From positions 1 to 64,000 of the forward strand of contig JANPER010000122.1 in the NCBI GenBank assembly GCA_031423015.1: a stretch of DNA of 64,000 nucleotides, in the 5' to 3' direction. The translations under genes and the position numbers were made by a program. Shown in pieces: positions 10,659 through 19,740 of the stretch; the first letter of the stretch is position 1, and each line of letters starts with the position of its first letter. This DNA is from DATGPD01 sp031423015 (lineage in GTDB: Bacteria > Planctomycetota > UBA1135 > UBA2386). The notes under the pieces are model-generated. The model had not been told where the DNA came from, made no database searches, and saw nothing but the letters and a program-made list of their open reading frames with translations.

Positions 10659-12785
10659 ATGCGTGAAGCTGTCTGCCCGATCGGGCCTGCGTTCCTCCTC
10701 CTCATCAGTCTCGCCTGCCCCGTGCTCACCGCGCAGGACGACGTGGAAGTGTGGCGTGCCCGCTACCGCCGTGTCGAGGCCGAGCTGCGCGCGGCCGGAC
10801 AGCCGGGGCTCACGCCGGAGCAGACGCGGGCGCGGGCCGCGGCCCTCGACGACCTCGCCGACTACTGGCGCGCCGGTTCGTTCGGGATCGATCGCCGCAG
10901 CGTGAATGGGCGCGCACCGCTGTTCGTCGATGGCGATGGCAGACGCTGCGCGATCGCGTTCCTGCTCGACCGCTCGGGCGAGACGGCGCTCGTCGAACAG
11001 ATCGCGCGCAACCACAACGACGCCTGGCTCGTGGAGCTGGCCGACGAGCCGCGCCTGCAAGGATGGCTCCGACGCAGCGGACTGACCACAGTGGACGCCG
11101 CGCGCATCCAAGGGCCTGGCATGGACGAACGCATGCTTTCGCGGATGCGACGGGTGGTGTTGCAGCCACCACCACCACCACCACCGCGTTGGGCCGGGCC
11201 AGAAGACGCCGCGGCGCCAACGCGCGCCGGCGGATCTGCTCGCCCGGTCGGCGCACCCGCGCCGCGCGCGGGGAGAGTCACGCCCACCGCAATGCCGGTG
11301 CCGATCGCCCGCGGCGTGCCAGCGACTGAGTTGGAGGCGCCCGAGTGGGAACTCTTCTGGGAAGGCGCGCGCGACGGCTTCCTCGTCGAAGCGGCGGCAC
11401 CGGGATCGTCCAATGCGTCCCCGCGAGAGCACGCGCGGGCGGACCTCGCGTCGCGGTTGGTGGCGCTGCTCGTACACACCGACGCCCACATCCGTGGCGC
11501 AGCGGCACAGGCCCTGGGCAACCTGCGCGAGCCGTCCCGCGCTCTCCTCATCGCGGTCGACGACGCCCAACGCGAGGTCCGCATGCAGGCGATCCTTGCC
11601 CTGGGCGGGGTGCAGGCGTCGGTCGGCGCAGACGTGCTTCTGCGCCTGGTGCGCCTCGATGCAGGCCAACGTGACCCGCTGGCCCCGGTCGCGCTCATCG
11701 CGCTCGGACTCGGCGGTGTCGTGCTCGACGCGACGGTGCGCCGCGCCGTGACCGAACCCGGTAGCGACGCGTCGGTACGCCTCGCCGCGCTCGTGCAGGG
11801 CGAACTCACCGGTGCAGACTGGCTCGAAGCCACCGCGGTGGCGGACTTGCACGCCACGGATCTCGCGCTCAGCTGTCGCGCCGCCGAGGCCTTGGGCAGC
11901 GTTCCCAGCGTGCAGGCGGTCGCCGCGCTGACCCGAGCACTCTCGGGCCCCAACCGCGAACTGCGGCGTTCGGCGGCGGCGGGACTCGGCCGCTCACCGC
12001 ACGCGCTGGCGCTACCCGCATTGCAGACCGCCTACGACCTCGAGCGTGAACAAGTCACGCGCGCGGCCCTGCTGCTCGCCATCGGCCGGCATCGCGAGCC
12101 CGACGCGCGCGCCTTCCTGCTCGCAGAACTGAGTGCGACCCAAAGGGCACTGCGGTGCTTCGCCGCGCTCGGACTGGGCCACGCTGTCCGTACCCTGGGG
12201 TCAGACGGCGACGCGGCGCGCACGGCGCTGCGCACGGCGTTCGTCGCCGATCACAACCACAGCGCCCACGGGGCCTACCTGATCGCGCTTGGGCTCGCAC
12301 GCGACACCGCGGCGCTCGATCTGTTGGCAGAACGCCTCGCGCATGGCACCCCCGCGCTGCGCCTGGCGGCAGCCGAAGGACTCACTTTGCTCGGCGGTGA
12401 TGACGCCGTGCGTCGCCTGCGGGCGCGACTGCGCGACGAGCCATGCCGCGTCGTGCGCAGCGCGATCGCCGACGGCCTGTGTGTGATCGGGCGCGAGAGC
12501 GATGTCACTGCGGTAGCCGACGTGCTCGCGGCCGAGGCCCAGACCGACGCCGCGGCCGCGCTGGCCACAGCGTTGGGCCGACGCTACACCGCGGTCGGGC
12601 TGGCGGCGCTGCGCGCGCTGGCCTTCGACGCCGCTCGCCCGAGCACCGTGCGCGCCGCCGCAGTCGCCGGTCTGGGCACGATGCTGCGCGAACCACCGCC
12701 GCGGCGCCTTGTCGAGTTGGTGCGCGAAGCCAACTGGCGCGCGATGCCGGCGTGGCTCAGCAACCTGTTGGCCGCCGCGCTCTGA
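10659..12785 (+). CDS. Exported HEAT-repeat protein
   Basis: A 708-aa protein starting at the ATG at 10659, chosen because it opens a signal peptide (MREAVCPIGPAFLLLISLAC, cleavage near VLTAQ). Residues about 30-150 form an N-terminal region with DRRSVNGRAPLFVDGDGRRC and SGLTTVDAARIQGP. I have seen this kind of region (short exported domain with V-N-x-R-x-P-x-F-x-D and G-L-T-x-x-E/D-A-A-x-I-Q motifs) in exported planctomycete and Bacteroidetes proteins, but it has no function I know. A seven-proline run near residue 170 separates it from about twelve HEAT/PBS-lyase-type helical repeats (for example RGAAAQALGNLREP and RRSAAAGLGRSPHA) up to the C-terminus. A protein-binding scaffold in the periplasm or at the surface is likely. 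Confidence 0.75.
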   Translation: MREAVCPIGPAFLLLISLACPVLTAQDDVEVWRARYRRVEAELRAAGQPGLTPEQTRARAAALDDLADYWRAGSFGIDRRSVNGRAPLFVDGDGRRCAIAFLLDRSGETALVEQIARNHNDAWLVELADEPRLQGWLRRSGLTTVDAARIQGPGMDERMLSRMRRVVLQPPPPPPPRWAGPEDAAAPTRAGGSARPVGAPAPRAGRVTPTAMPVPIARGVPATELEAPEWELFWEGARDGFLVEAAAPGSSNASPREHARADLASRLVALLVHTDAHIRGAAAQALGNLREPSRALLIAVDDAQREVRMQAILALGGVQASVGADVLLRLVRLDAGQRDPLAPVALIALGLGGVVLDATVRRAVTEPGSDASVRLAALVQGELTGADWLEATAVADLHATDLALSCRAAEALGSVPSVQAVAALTRALSGPNRELRRSAAAGLGRSPHALALPALQTAYDLEREQVTRAALLLAIGRHREPDARAFLLAELSATQRALRCFAALGLGHAVRTLGSDGDAARTALRTAFVADHNHSAHGAYLIALGLARDTAALDLLAERLAHGTPALRLAAAEGLTLLGGDDAVRRLRARLRDEPCRVVRSAIADGLCVIGRESDVTAVADVLAAEAQTDAAAALATALGRRYTAVGLAALRALAFDAARPSTVRAAAVAGLGTMLREPPPRRLVELVREANWRAMPAWLSNLLAAAL

Positions 12786-12801
12786 TTTACGCCGCGCTAT
12801 G

Positions 12802-13872
12802 TCAGCAGGCGACGCCGGTGGACTCGGGCACCACCGCGTCGCTCGGCTGCAGCGCACGACGTGCACAGCCGTCGTGCTCGTCGGCGAACACCGCAGCGAC
12901 GGTGGCGGCAAAGACATCGTGCGTCTTGACCGCCACCAACCGATCCCGCGCCCATGCCGAGCGCGGGTGGTACTGCGCGTACTTGATCGAGTGCATGCGC
13001 ACCGACGTCAGGGCTGCGGCGGCGCCACCGTAGTGCGGCACGGCCAACTCCCAGTGCAGCAGGAGAGCGGCGCGCTGCTCGGCGCAGGTCGGCGCCATGG
13101 GCACCTCTTGATCGAGCAACGCGCGCACCTGCGCGAACACGAACGGATTGCCGATGCAGCCGCGCGCGACGGTCACGCCGTCGACGCCGGTGGTGCGCAG
13201 CATGCGCACGACATCGAACGCCGAGTAGAGGTCGCCGCTGCCGAGGATGATGTGGTCACCGACCGCACGCTTCACGCGCGCCAAGAACTGCCAGCGACTC
13301 GGACCCACGTACTTCTGCACGACGGTGCGCGGGTGCACCGTCACCGCGCTCACGCCGCGCGCGAACGCGCCCGTCAGGATCGCAAAGAACGCCGCCTCCG
13401 ACGCCGCCGAGTCGTCGTAGCCGCGGCGCATCTTGAGCGTCACGGGTCGCGTCCCGCCCACGGCGTCCAACACCGAGTCGACGATGGCGAGCGCGAGCGT
13501 CGGCTCAGTGAGCAGCCAGCCGCCGCGGCAGCGCCCAACGACTTTGCTCACCGGGCAACCGAAGTTGATGTCGACGACGTCGTAGCCGGCGGCGACCAGC
13601 ACCTTGGCAGCCGCGGCGAAGTTCGCCGGCTCGGAACCCATCAACTGGCCGCCAACCGGATGCTCGTGGTCGGCGATCGAGAGGATGCGTTGGCGAAGGC
13701 GACCGCGCAGCAGCACGAAGGCGTCGAGGGCAACCTCATTGAGCGCGTACGGCGCGCCATGCGCGCGCGCCACCGCGCGCATCGGCAGATCGGAGTAACC
13801 GCTGAGCGCGGCCTGCACCGCGGGCAGGTCGAGCGTCAGGGGGCCGAGCCGGAGAGGCGCCAAGAGTTTCAC
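12802..13872 (-). CDS. tRNA-dihydrouridine synthase
   Basis: Reduces uridines in tRNA D-loops using FMN and NADPH. The TIM-barrel features are in order: LAPLRLGPLTLDLPAVQAAL at the start, a GGQLMGSEP segment, NFGCPVSK with the catalytic cysteine (C106), LKMRRGYDD, TVHPRT, LGSGDLYSA and VTVARGCIGNPFVF. I chose the GTG at 13872 (356 aa), because the open frame upstream to 14190 is non-coding in style and overlaps the next gene. Which Dus type it is (DusA, B or C) is not clear from motifs. It converges with the HEAT-repeat gene with only 16 bp between stops. Confidence 0.9.
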   Translation of the reverse strand: MKLLAPLRLGPLTLDLPAVQAALSGYSDLPMRAVARAHGAPYALNEVALDAFVLLRGRLRQRILSIADHEHPVGGQLMGSEPANFAAAAKVLVAAGYDVVDINFGCPVSKVVGRCRGGWLLTEPTLALAIVDSVLDAVGGTRPVTLKMRRGYDDSAASEAAFFAILTGAFARGVSAVTVHPRTVVQKYVGPSRWQFLARVKRAVGDHIILGSGDLYSAFDVVRMLRTTGVDGVTVARGCIGNPFVFAQVRALLDQEVPMAPTCAEQRAALLLHWELAVPHYGGAAAALTSVRMHSIKYAQYHPRSAWARDRLVAVKTHDVFAATVAAVFADEHDGCARRALQPSDAVVPESTGVAC

Positions 13873-13963
13873 CGAGACCAGCGTGCCGCGGCGCCAGCGC
13901 CAACCAAAGATCTGTTTGCGCGTCGCGGCCAACGCCCGCAACAAAACGACCTCCTGGCGACGC

Positions 13964-14989
13964 TCACGGTGACGCGGCCACCAGCCCGTTGCTCGCGGCC
14001 AAGCCAGCCGGGGCGCCGCTGTCCAAGATCCACCACTGGGCGTAGAGCCGGGTACCGGGCGGCATCGGCGCGCCTTGCGTGAACGGCAGCGTCGCGCGCC
14101 CGGCAACATCGGTCGCGATCGGCAGAGTGACGTCGGGCGAAGGCACGAGGGTGCCACCCAAGATGGGCACGAACACCGCGGCGAGGCCAATCACCATGAC
14201 GGCCGGCGCCGACGGCGCTGCGTTCGACAACGCGAACTGATTCACACTGCCCGCCGTGAGCGACCCCGAACCCGTGAGCAGCGGCACTCCGTTAGTCCCC
14301 GCGAGGCCGAAGCCCAGGTTCGTCCAGGTCGCGATCGGCTCCGACTCCAGGCGCACGTTGTCGAAGTTCACTTCGATGCCGATGGCAGCGTTGAGGTTGA
14401 CCAAGCGGATGCGCAACGGCTGTCCTGCCTGCGGATGCGACGCGCCGATGTCGACTTGGACGACAGACGACAAGAACGCGCCCTCGGCAGGCAGGAGCGT
14501 GTTCGAGTCGGCCGCCACGGCCACGCCGCCGGCTTGCAACTCGACGCGATAGCCAGGGAAGCCGCCAAACAAGAACGGCGCGCCGACGTCATTGGCGATG
14601 TTGCCCACCTCGACCGTCAACCGGTAACGCCGCGCCGTTTGCAGGACGGCGCCGATCGTCTGCTGCAGGCCAGCCTCTTGCCGGGCGAAGAACAGCTGGT
14701 TGTTCGGATTGTCCAGCAAGAACGCGACGCCGACGTTGGCACCGTCTGGCGGCGCGCCCGAGTACAGCGTCGTGGTCGCTGGGTTGAGCACGCCGATCGT
14801 CCGCGCTCCGAAGTTGAGCGAGCCATATCCCGTCCAGCCCGGGGGCGGAGCAGTGGTCGAGAAGGTGCCTGCAGCGATCGCGGGTGCCTCGAAGCTGTGG
14901 TTCGCGACGAAGATCGGCGTCGCCTGCGCCAGACAAGCAGTCGTCGCGAAGACAGGAGCCAACGAGGCGAGGCGGACACGCGAGAGCAT
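13964..14989 (-). CDS. Exported protein with PEP-CTERM-like N-terminal 'SFE' domain and planctomycete C-terminal domain
   Basis: A 341-aa protein with a signal peptide (MLSRVRLASLAPVFATTACL, cut after CLAQ). Residues about 25-215 resemble the 'NSFE-P' domain often found in exported bacterial proteins (ANHSFEAPAIAAGTF, PPGWTGYG, then an NFDNVRLE strand), which looks like a carbohydrate-binding jelly roll. The last 120 residues (13964-14326) are a separate domain with FALSNAAPSAPAVMVIG and a terminal ASNGLVAASP. It matches the C-terminal domains of five other exported proteins in this window. An ATG five codons upstream (15004) is an alternative start. Function unknown. Confidence 0.75.
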   Translation of the reverse strand: MLSRVRLASLAPVFATTACLAQATPIFVANHSFEAPAIAAGTFSTTAPPPGWTGYGSLNFGARTIGVLNPATTTLYSGAPPDGANVGVAFLLDNPNNQLFFARQEAGLQQTIGAVLQTARRYRLTVEVGNIANDVGAPFLFGGFPGYRVELQAGGVAVAADSNTLLPAEGAFLSSVVQVDIGASHPQAGQPLRIRLVNLNAAIGIEVNFDNVRLESEPIATWTNLGFGLAGTNGVPLLTGSGSLTAGSVNQFALSNAAPSAPAVMVIGLAAVFVPILGGTLVPSPDVTLPIATDVAGRATLPFTQGAPMPPGTRLYAQWWILDSGAPAGLAASNGLVAASP

Positions 14990-15072
14990 CGAGTCAGCAT
15001 ACATGTCGTGGAGGGGCCACCGCTGGCGACGCTCGCGCGACTCGGACGAGCGATGCCACGGCCGCGGTGCGA

Positions 15073-15657
15073 CTACACCTTGGCGAACTGAATCGCGTCG
15101 TCACCCCACGCTGGCGCCTGCAAGATCGCCGGGATCACGTCTTCGATGCGCGTGACCACGCTCCACATCGACGCGTGCCGCTCGTGCATCATGCGCTCCT
15201 CGATGCACACGGCGAGCTGCCGCACGAGCGCATCGTAGAACCCAGCCAAGTTAGCGATCACGATCGGCTTGCCGTGGATGCCGAGCCGCTTCCAAGTGAT
15301 CGCTTCGAGCAGTTCCTCCAACGTGCCGCAGCCGCCCGGCAGCGCGACGATCGCGTCGGCGCACTCCACCATGCGCCGCTTGCGCGTGTGCATGTCGGGA
15401 ACGGTCTCGAGGAACGACACCCCGCCGTGCGCCCATTCCAGAGCCTTCATGAACTCCGGGATGATGCCGCGCACCTGGCCGCCGCCAACGAGCGCACCGT
15501 CGGCCAACGCCCCCATCAGCCCGCTGCGACCACCGCCGTACACCGTAGTCCAGCCGCGGGCCGCGATCTCGCCGCCGAGCGCGTGCGCGGCCCGCAGGAA
15601 CTCGGGTCGCGCTTGCTGACTCGAAGCGCAGTACACGCACACCGACTTGGGGGTCAT
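15073..15657 (-). CDS. LOG-family protein (TIGR00730 Rossmann fold, cytokinin riboside 5'-monophosphate phosphoribohydrolase-like)
   Basis: A 194-aa Rossmann-fold protein. VYGGGRSGLMGALADGAL and the signature PGGCGTLEE (residues 107-115) with TRKRRM before it define the LOG/'lysine decarboxylase-like' family, which hydrolyses nucleoside monophosphates to base and ribose 5-phosphate. Start at the ATG at 15657 (MTPKSVCVYCAS), where the Rossmann fold begins; the frame runs a further 33 bp upstream. Divergent from the GlmS-like gene with a 131-bp spacer. Confidence 0.9.
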   Translation of the reverse strand: MTPKSVCVYCASSQQARPEFLRAAHALGGEIAARGWTTVYGGGRSGLMGALADGALVGGGQVRGIIPEFMKALEWAHGGVSFLETVPDMHTRKRRMVECADAIVALPGGCGTLEELLEAITWKRLGIHGKPIVIANLAGFYDALVRQLAVCIEERMMHERHASMWSVVTRIEDVIPAILQAPAWGDDAIQFAKV

Positions 15658-15788
15658 CGGCGGCGACCATAGCGTCGACATTCGCAACACCGCTCAAGCG
15701 GGTGCCGCGCGCGGCTCGAAAAACCCTAGTGCCAGGCCCATAGTGCGACCCCTCCGGTCGCCGCCCGCGCCGGCTCGCCAGCAACCCC

Positions 15789-18700
15789 ATGTGCGGAATC
15801 ATCGCGGTCCTCATAAGGCGCAGCAAAAAGCGTCCCCCCACAGCCGACGAACTGCGCCGGCTCCTGCGGCAGTCGCTCGAAGCCCTGCCCACCGAGGACC
15901 GCCTCGAACTCGCGCGCTCGACCGACCTTCGCCTCGCGCTGTCGACGTCGGCGGATCGGATGCACGAACTCGAAGCGGCGCTGCACGGTGTGCCCGGCGT
16001 GTTGGCATTGCGGGCGGACGGTGGCCAGCTCGCGGCTGAGATCGACGCGCAGACCGCGACCCTACAGCATCGTCTCGACACGCTGGAGCGCGCGCTCGAC
16101 ACCAACGGCAGCAACGTCGCGGCAGGCAAGCTGGAAGAACTCAACGCCGCGCTGATCCGCCTGAAGGACGCGACGTGGGCGGTGCGACAAGATCGCTTGC
16201 GCACGTTCCGCGCCGTGGTCGACCTCGCTGGCCGCGACGCCGGCGAAGCAGCGGTGCGCGCCTACTTGGCGCTGCAGGTCGCGCTGTCGGCGCTCGATCG
16301 ACTCGAAGTGCGCGGCCGCGACTCGGCCGGCCTGCACATCTACGTGCGCGATCACGGTCTCGATCTGACGAGCGCGCCGTGGCGCGACGCGATCGCCGCC
16401 CGCGCCGCCGACCCGCTGTTTGGCAGCAACTCGGTGCGCGTCACAGAAGAGGGCCATCTCAGCTTCGTCTACAAGGCCTCGGCCGAGATCGGCGAACTCG
16501 GCGACAACGGGCGCGTGCTGCGCGACGCGATCCGCAGCGACAACCTGCTGCGCCGCGCCCTCGAAGCCACGGGGGCCGAAGCGACTGTGCTGGGTCACAC
16601 GCGCTGGGCGAGCGTTGGCATCATCAGTCAGGCCAACGCGCATCCGCTCAATCAAGAAGAGCTTGGCGCGCAGACGTCGCCGTATGTGATCGCCGCGCTC
16701 AACGGCGACGTCGACAACTACGCCGACCTCAAGGCGGCGCAGGGCCTGCGGATCGCGCCCGAGATCACCACCGACGCCAAGGTGATCCCCGTGCTGGTGG
16801 CGCGCCGCATGGCCGAGGGTCTGCGCGCCGACGCGGCCTTCCGCGCCACGGTGGCCAGCTTCGAAGGCTCGGTGGCGATCGCCGCCAACACCACGCAGGA
16901 CATCGACACCCTCCTGCTAGCGCAGCGCGGCAGCGGCCAAGCCTTGTATGTCGGTTTCGCCGACGACATGTTCGTGGTGGCGAGCGAGCCGTACGGCGTG
17001 GTCGAAGACTGCGCGCGCTACATGCGCATGGACGGCGAGACGCCGGGCAATCTCGAGAACCCCGACGCGAGCCGCGGCCAAGTGTTGATCTTGCAGCGCG
17101 CGGCCGCGGGTGAACTGGCCGGCATCGAGCGCCTCGCGTACGACGGCACGAGGCTGCCGTTGCGCGAAGACAAGGACGTGTTGCGCAAGAAGATCACGAC
17201 GCGCGACATCGACCGCGGCATGTTCCCGCACTTCTTGCTGAAGGAGATCACCGAGGCGCCGCGTTCGCTGCACAAGACGCTGCGCGGCCGCATCGCCGAG
17301 GTGAAGGGCAAGCTGCGCGTGCAGCTCGGCGACGACGTGTTACCGGCGAAGGTGCGCGAGCGCCTGCAGCAACGCGCGATCAAGCGCGTCTACTTGATCG
17401 GCCAAGGCACCGCCGCAGTGGCCGGGCAGGGCGCGGCGGCAGCCTTCGAGGCTTGCCTGAAGAGCACCGACGTGCACGTGCGCGCGACGCCGGCGACCGA
17501 GCTGTCTGGTTTTGCCATGCGCGAAGACATGCGCGACACGCTGATCGTGGCGATCAGCCAGTCGGGCACGACCACCGACACCAACCGCACCGTCGACCTG
17601 GTGCGCCAGCGCGGCGCGCTCGTGGTATCGATCGTCAATCGGCGCGGCAGTGACCTGTGCGACAAGTCCGACGGCGTGCTGTTCACCTCCGATGGTCGCG
17701 ACATCGAGATGAGCGTGGCCTCGACCAAGGCGTTCTACGCCCAGATCGCTGCAGGCTTTTTGCTGGCGTTCGCCGTGGCACGCGAGGCGGGTTGCGCCGA
17801 CGACGCCAATGAGCACGAACTGTTGACCGGCCTGCGCGGTCTGCCCGAGGCGATGCAACGCGTGCTCGCGGGCGGCGAACACATCGCGCAGGTGGCGCGC
17901 CGTCACATCACCAAGCGCCGTTACTGGGCGCTCGTGGGCAACGGCAGCAACAAGGTGGCGTCGCAGGAGATCCGCATCAAGCTGAGCGAGCTGTGCTACA
18001 AGGCGATCCCGAGCGACGCGACCGAGGACAAGAAGCACATCGACTTGTCATCGGAGCCGCTGATCTTGGTGTGCGCCGCGGGTCTCACCGGGTCGACCGC
18101 CGACGACGTGGGCAAAGAAGTAGCGATCTACAAGGCGCACAAGGCGCTGCCGATCGTAATCGCCACCGAAGGCGAAGATCGCTACCGCGCCGCTGCCGAA
18201 GTGATCCACGTGCCCCGCGTGCACCCGCAGCTCGCGTTCGTACTGACCACGGTGGCCGGCCACATGTTCGGCTATCACGCCGCGCTGGCGATCGACGCCA
18301 CCGCGCACCCGCTGCGGCAAGCCCGCGCCGCGATCGAGCAGATGGTCAGCGGCCTGGCCCGCAACGACGCGCGCGGCAGCGCCGAGCTGTTGGCCGAGCT
18401 GGCCCCGATCCTGCGCGCGCCGGCCGCGCGCTTCCTGCAGATGCTCTCGGCGCGCGAGTACGACGGTTCCATGGAGGCGAGCACCGCAAGCCGCTTGACG
18501 TCGCTGCTGCACTTCGCGCTCGGCGACGTGCCACTCGAAGCCTACGAGGCGGCGCACGGCACGACCGGCACGCCCGCCGTCATCATCGAAGCGCTGACGC
18601 TGGCGCTGACCCGCGCCATCGAAGAACTGACCCGCCCCGTCGACGCCATCAAGCACCAGGCCAAGACCGTGACGGTCGGCATTTCGCGCTCCGACGAAGC

Positions 18701-19265
18701 CTTGCTCACCGTGCCCACCGTGCAAGAACTGCTCGCCGCCGGCGCGCCGCGCGACCGCGTGCGCTACGCCGACCTGCGCACGCTGGCGGCGCTTTCGCCC
18801 GCGGTGCGCAAGGTACTCGGCTACACGCGCTATCGCATCGACGGCGACGCCGACAGCGAGACCGCGACGGTGCACGTCATCGACCGCGGCGGCATCGCCC
18901 GCGAGCTACGTTCACGCACCGAGCGCGAGCCGGTGCTGCGCGGCACCAAGCACGCCGTGGCCCGCAAGCGCCGCCTCGAAGTCGCCCGCGGCGCCGCCGA
19001 CGGCCGCACCGTGCTCTTGGTGCCCGAAGTGCAAGGCAACAAGACCGTCGGCATCACGCTCCTGCATGTGGCATTCCACGCCCACATCGCCGCCGACGCC
19101 ATGCGCAGCGTGCTGCACGGCTACCACGATCGGTTGGCCGCGCTCAAAGACGCGGTGATGGAGACGGAGTCGCGGTTCGATGAGACGCGGCTGGGCGCGT
19201 TGGCGACCGTCGACCTGTTGTGCGAGTCGGTGCGGGTGTTGGCGAAGCAGTGGCGCGCGGCGTGA
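15789..19265 (+). CDS. Enlarged GlmS-like protein (class II glutamine amidotransferase plus SIS domains)
   Basis: A 1158-aa protein, nearly twice the length of a normal glucosamine-6-phosphate synthase. MCGIIAVLIR supplies the N-terminal cysteine nucleophile, but about 150 mostly helical residues are inserted before LDRLEVRGRDSAG (169-181), which is at about residue 17-30 in GlmS. Other amidotransferase motifs follow (GHTRWASVGIISQANAHPL, ALNGDVDNY). Two SIS domains are present: the first contains ISQSGTTTDTN and SVASTKAFYAQ, the second KLSELCYKAIPSD. The GlmS motif GELKHGPLAL is replaced by TEDKKHIDLS, and instead of the C-terminal KSVTVE tail there are about 300 extra residues. A glucosamine-6-phosphate synthase-like reaction is plausible but not assured. 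Confidence 0.85.
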   Translation: MCGIIAVLIRRSKKRPPTADELRRLLRQSLEALPTEDRLELARSTDLRLALSTSADRMHELEAALHGVPGVLALRADGGQLAAEIDAQTATLQHRLDTLERALDTNGSNVAAGKLEELNAALIRLKDATWAVRQDRLRTFRAVVDLAGRDAGEAAVRAYLALQVALSALDRLEVRGRDSAGLHIYVRDHGLDLTSAPWRDAIAARAADPLFGSNSVRVTEEGHLSFVYKASAEIGELGDNGRVLRDAIRSDNLLRRALEATGAEATVLGHTRWASVGIISQANAHPLNQEELGAQTSPYVIAALNGDVDNYADLKAAQGLRIAPEITTDAKVIPVLVARRMAEGLRADAAFRATVASFEGSVAIAANTTQDIDTLLLAQRGSGQALYVGFADDMFVVASEPYGVVEDCARYMRMDGETPGNLENPDASRGQVLILQRAAAGELAGIERLAYDGTRLPLREDKDVLRKKITTRDIDRGMFPHFLLKEITEAPRSLHKTLRGRIAEVKGKLRVQLGDDVLPAKVRERLQQRAIKRVYLIGQGTAAVAGQGAAAAFEACLKSTDVHVRATPATELSGFAMREDMRDTLIVAISQSGTTTDTNRTVDLVRQRGALVVSIVNRRGSDLCDKSDGVLFTSDGRDIEMSVASTKAFYAQIAAGFLLAFAVAREAGCADDANEHELLTGLRGLPEAMQRVLAGGEHIAQVARRHITKRRYWALVGNGSNKVASQEIRIKLSELCYKAIPSDATEDKKHIDLSSEPLILVCAAGLTGSTADDVGKEVAIYKAHKALPIVIATEGEDRYRAAAEVIHVPRVHPQLAFVLTTVAGHMFGYHAALAIDATAHPLRQARAAIEQMVSGLARNDARGSAELLAELAPILRAPAARFLQMLSAREYDGSMEASTASRLTSLLHFALGDVPLEAYEAAHGTTGTPAVIIEALTLALTRAIEELTRPVDAIKHQAKTVTVGISRSDEALLTVPTVQELLAAGAPRDRVRYADLRTLAALSPAVRKVLGYTRYRIDGDADSETATVHVIDRGGIARELRSRTEREPVLRGTKHAVARKRRLEVARGAADGRTVLLVPEVQGNKTVGITLLHVAFHAHIAADAMRSVLHGYHDRLAALKDAVMETESRFDETRLGALATVDLLCESVRVLAKQWRAA

Positions 19266-19316
19266 AGCCGCGCAAGCCCTGGCGACGCACCATCACCATC
19301 CGCTAAGGTCGCCCGC

Positions 19317-19709
19317 GTGACCCCCGGTCAAGACCCCCCCGATCCCTCACGCCTGTTTGCCGCGCTTGGCGAAGACGGCTTCACGCGGTTGGTCGCCGCC
19401 TTCTACGCGCAGGTGCCGGACGACGACATCTTGGGGCCGATGTATCCGCCGCACGATCTGGCCGGCGCGCAAAGCCGCCTGCGCGACTTCTTGCTGTATC
19501 GCTGCGGCGGGCCCCCGCGTTACATCCAAGAACGCGGCCACCCGCGGCTGCGCATGCGGCACGCGCCGTTTGCCATCGATCAGCGGGCGCGCGATCGTTG
19601 GATGCAACTGATGTCGAACGCGATGGATCAGGAAGGACTCGCGGGCGACGACCGCGCGCTCCTGCATGCTTTCCTCGACGGCGTTGCGACGTTCTTGCTG
19701 AATCGTTAG
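19317..19709 (+). CDS. Truncated haemoglobin, group II (trHbO-like)
   Basis: A 130-aa 2-over-2 globin that binds haem and O2 or NO. It has the B-helix FYAQVPDD with the B10 tyrosine (Y30), YIQERGHPRLRMRHAPF with the proximal histidine (H82 in RHAPF), and the G8 tryptophan in RDRWM (W95), all typical of group II. GTG start at 19317. The stop is 31 bp before the enolase-superfamily gene, so the two are probably cotranscribed. Confidence 0.9.
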   Translation: MTPGQDPPDPSRLFAALGEDGFTRLVAAFYAQVPDDDILGPMYPPHDLAGAQSRLRDFLLYRCGGPPRYIQERGHPRLRMRHAPFAIDQRARDRWMQLMSNAMDQEGLAGDDRALLHAFLDGVATFLLNR

Positions 19710-19740
19710 CGACACGCGCCGAAGATCGACCCCACCTGCC

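Noticed and set aside
12802..14190. Full 462-codon frame for the dihydrouridine synthase
   Set aside because: Residues upstream of the GTG at 13872 are non-conserved, arginine-rich and overlap the neighbouring exported protein gene.
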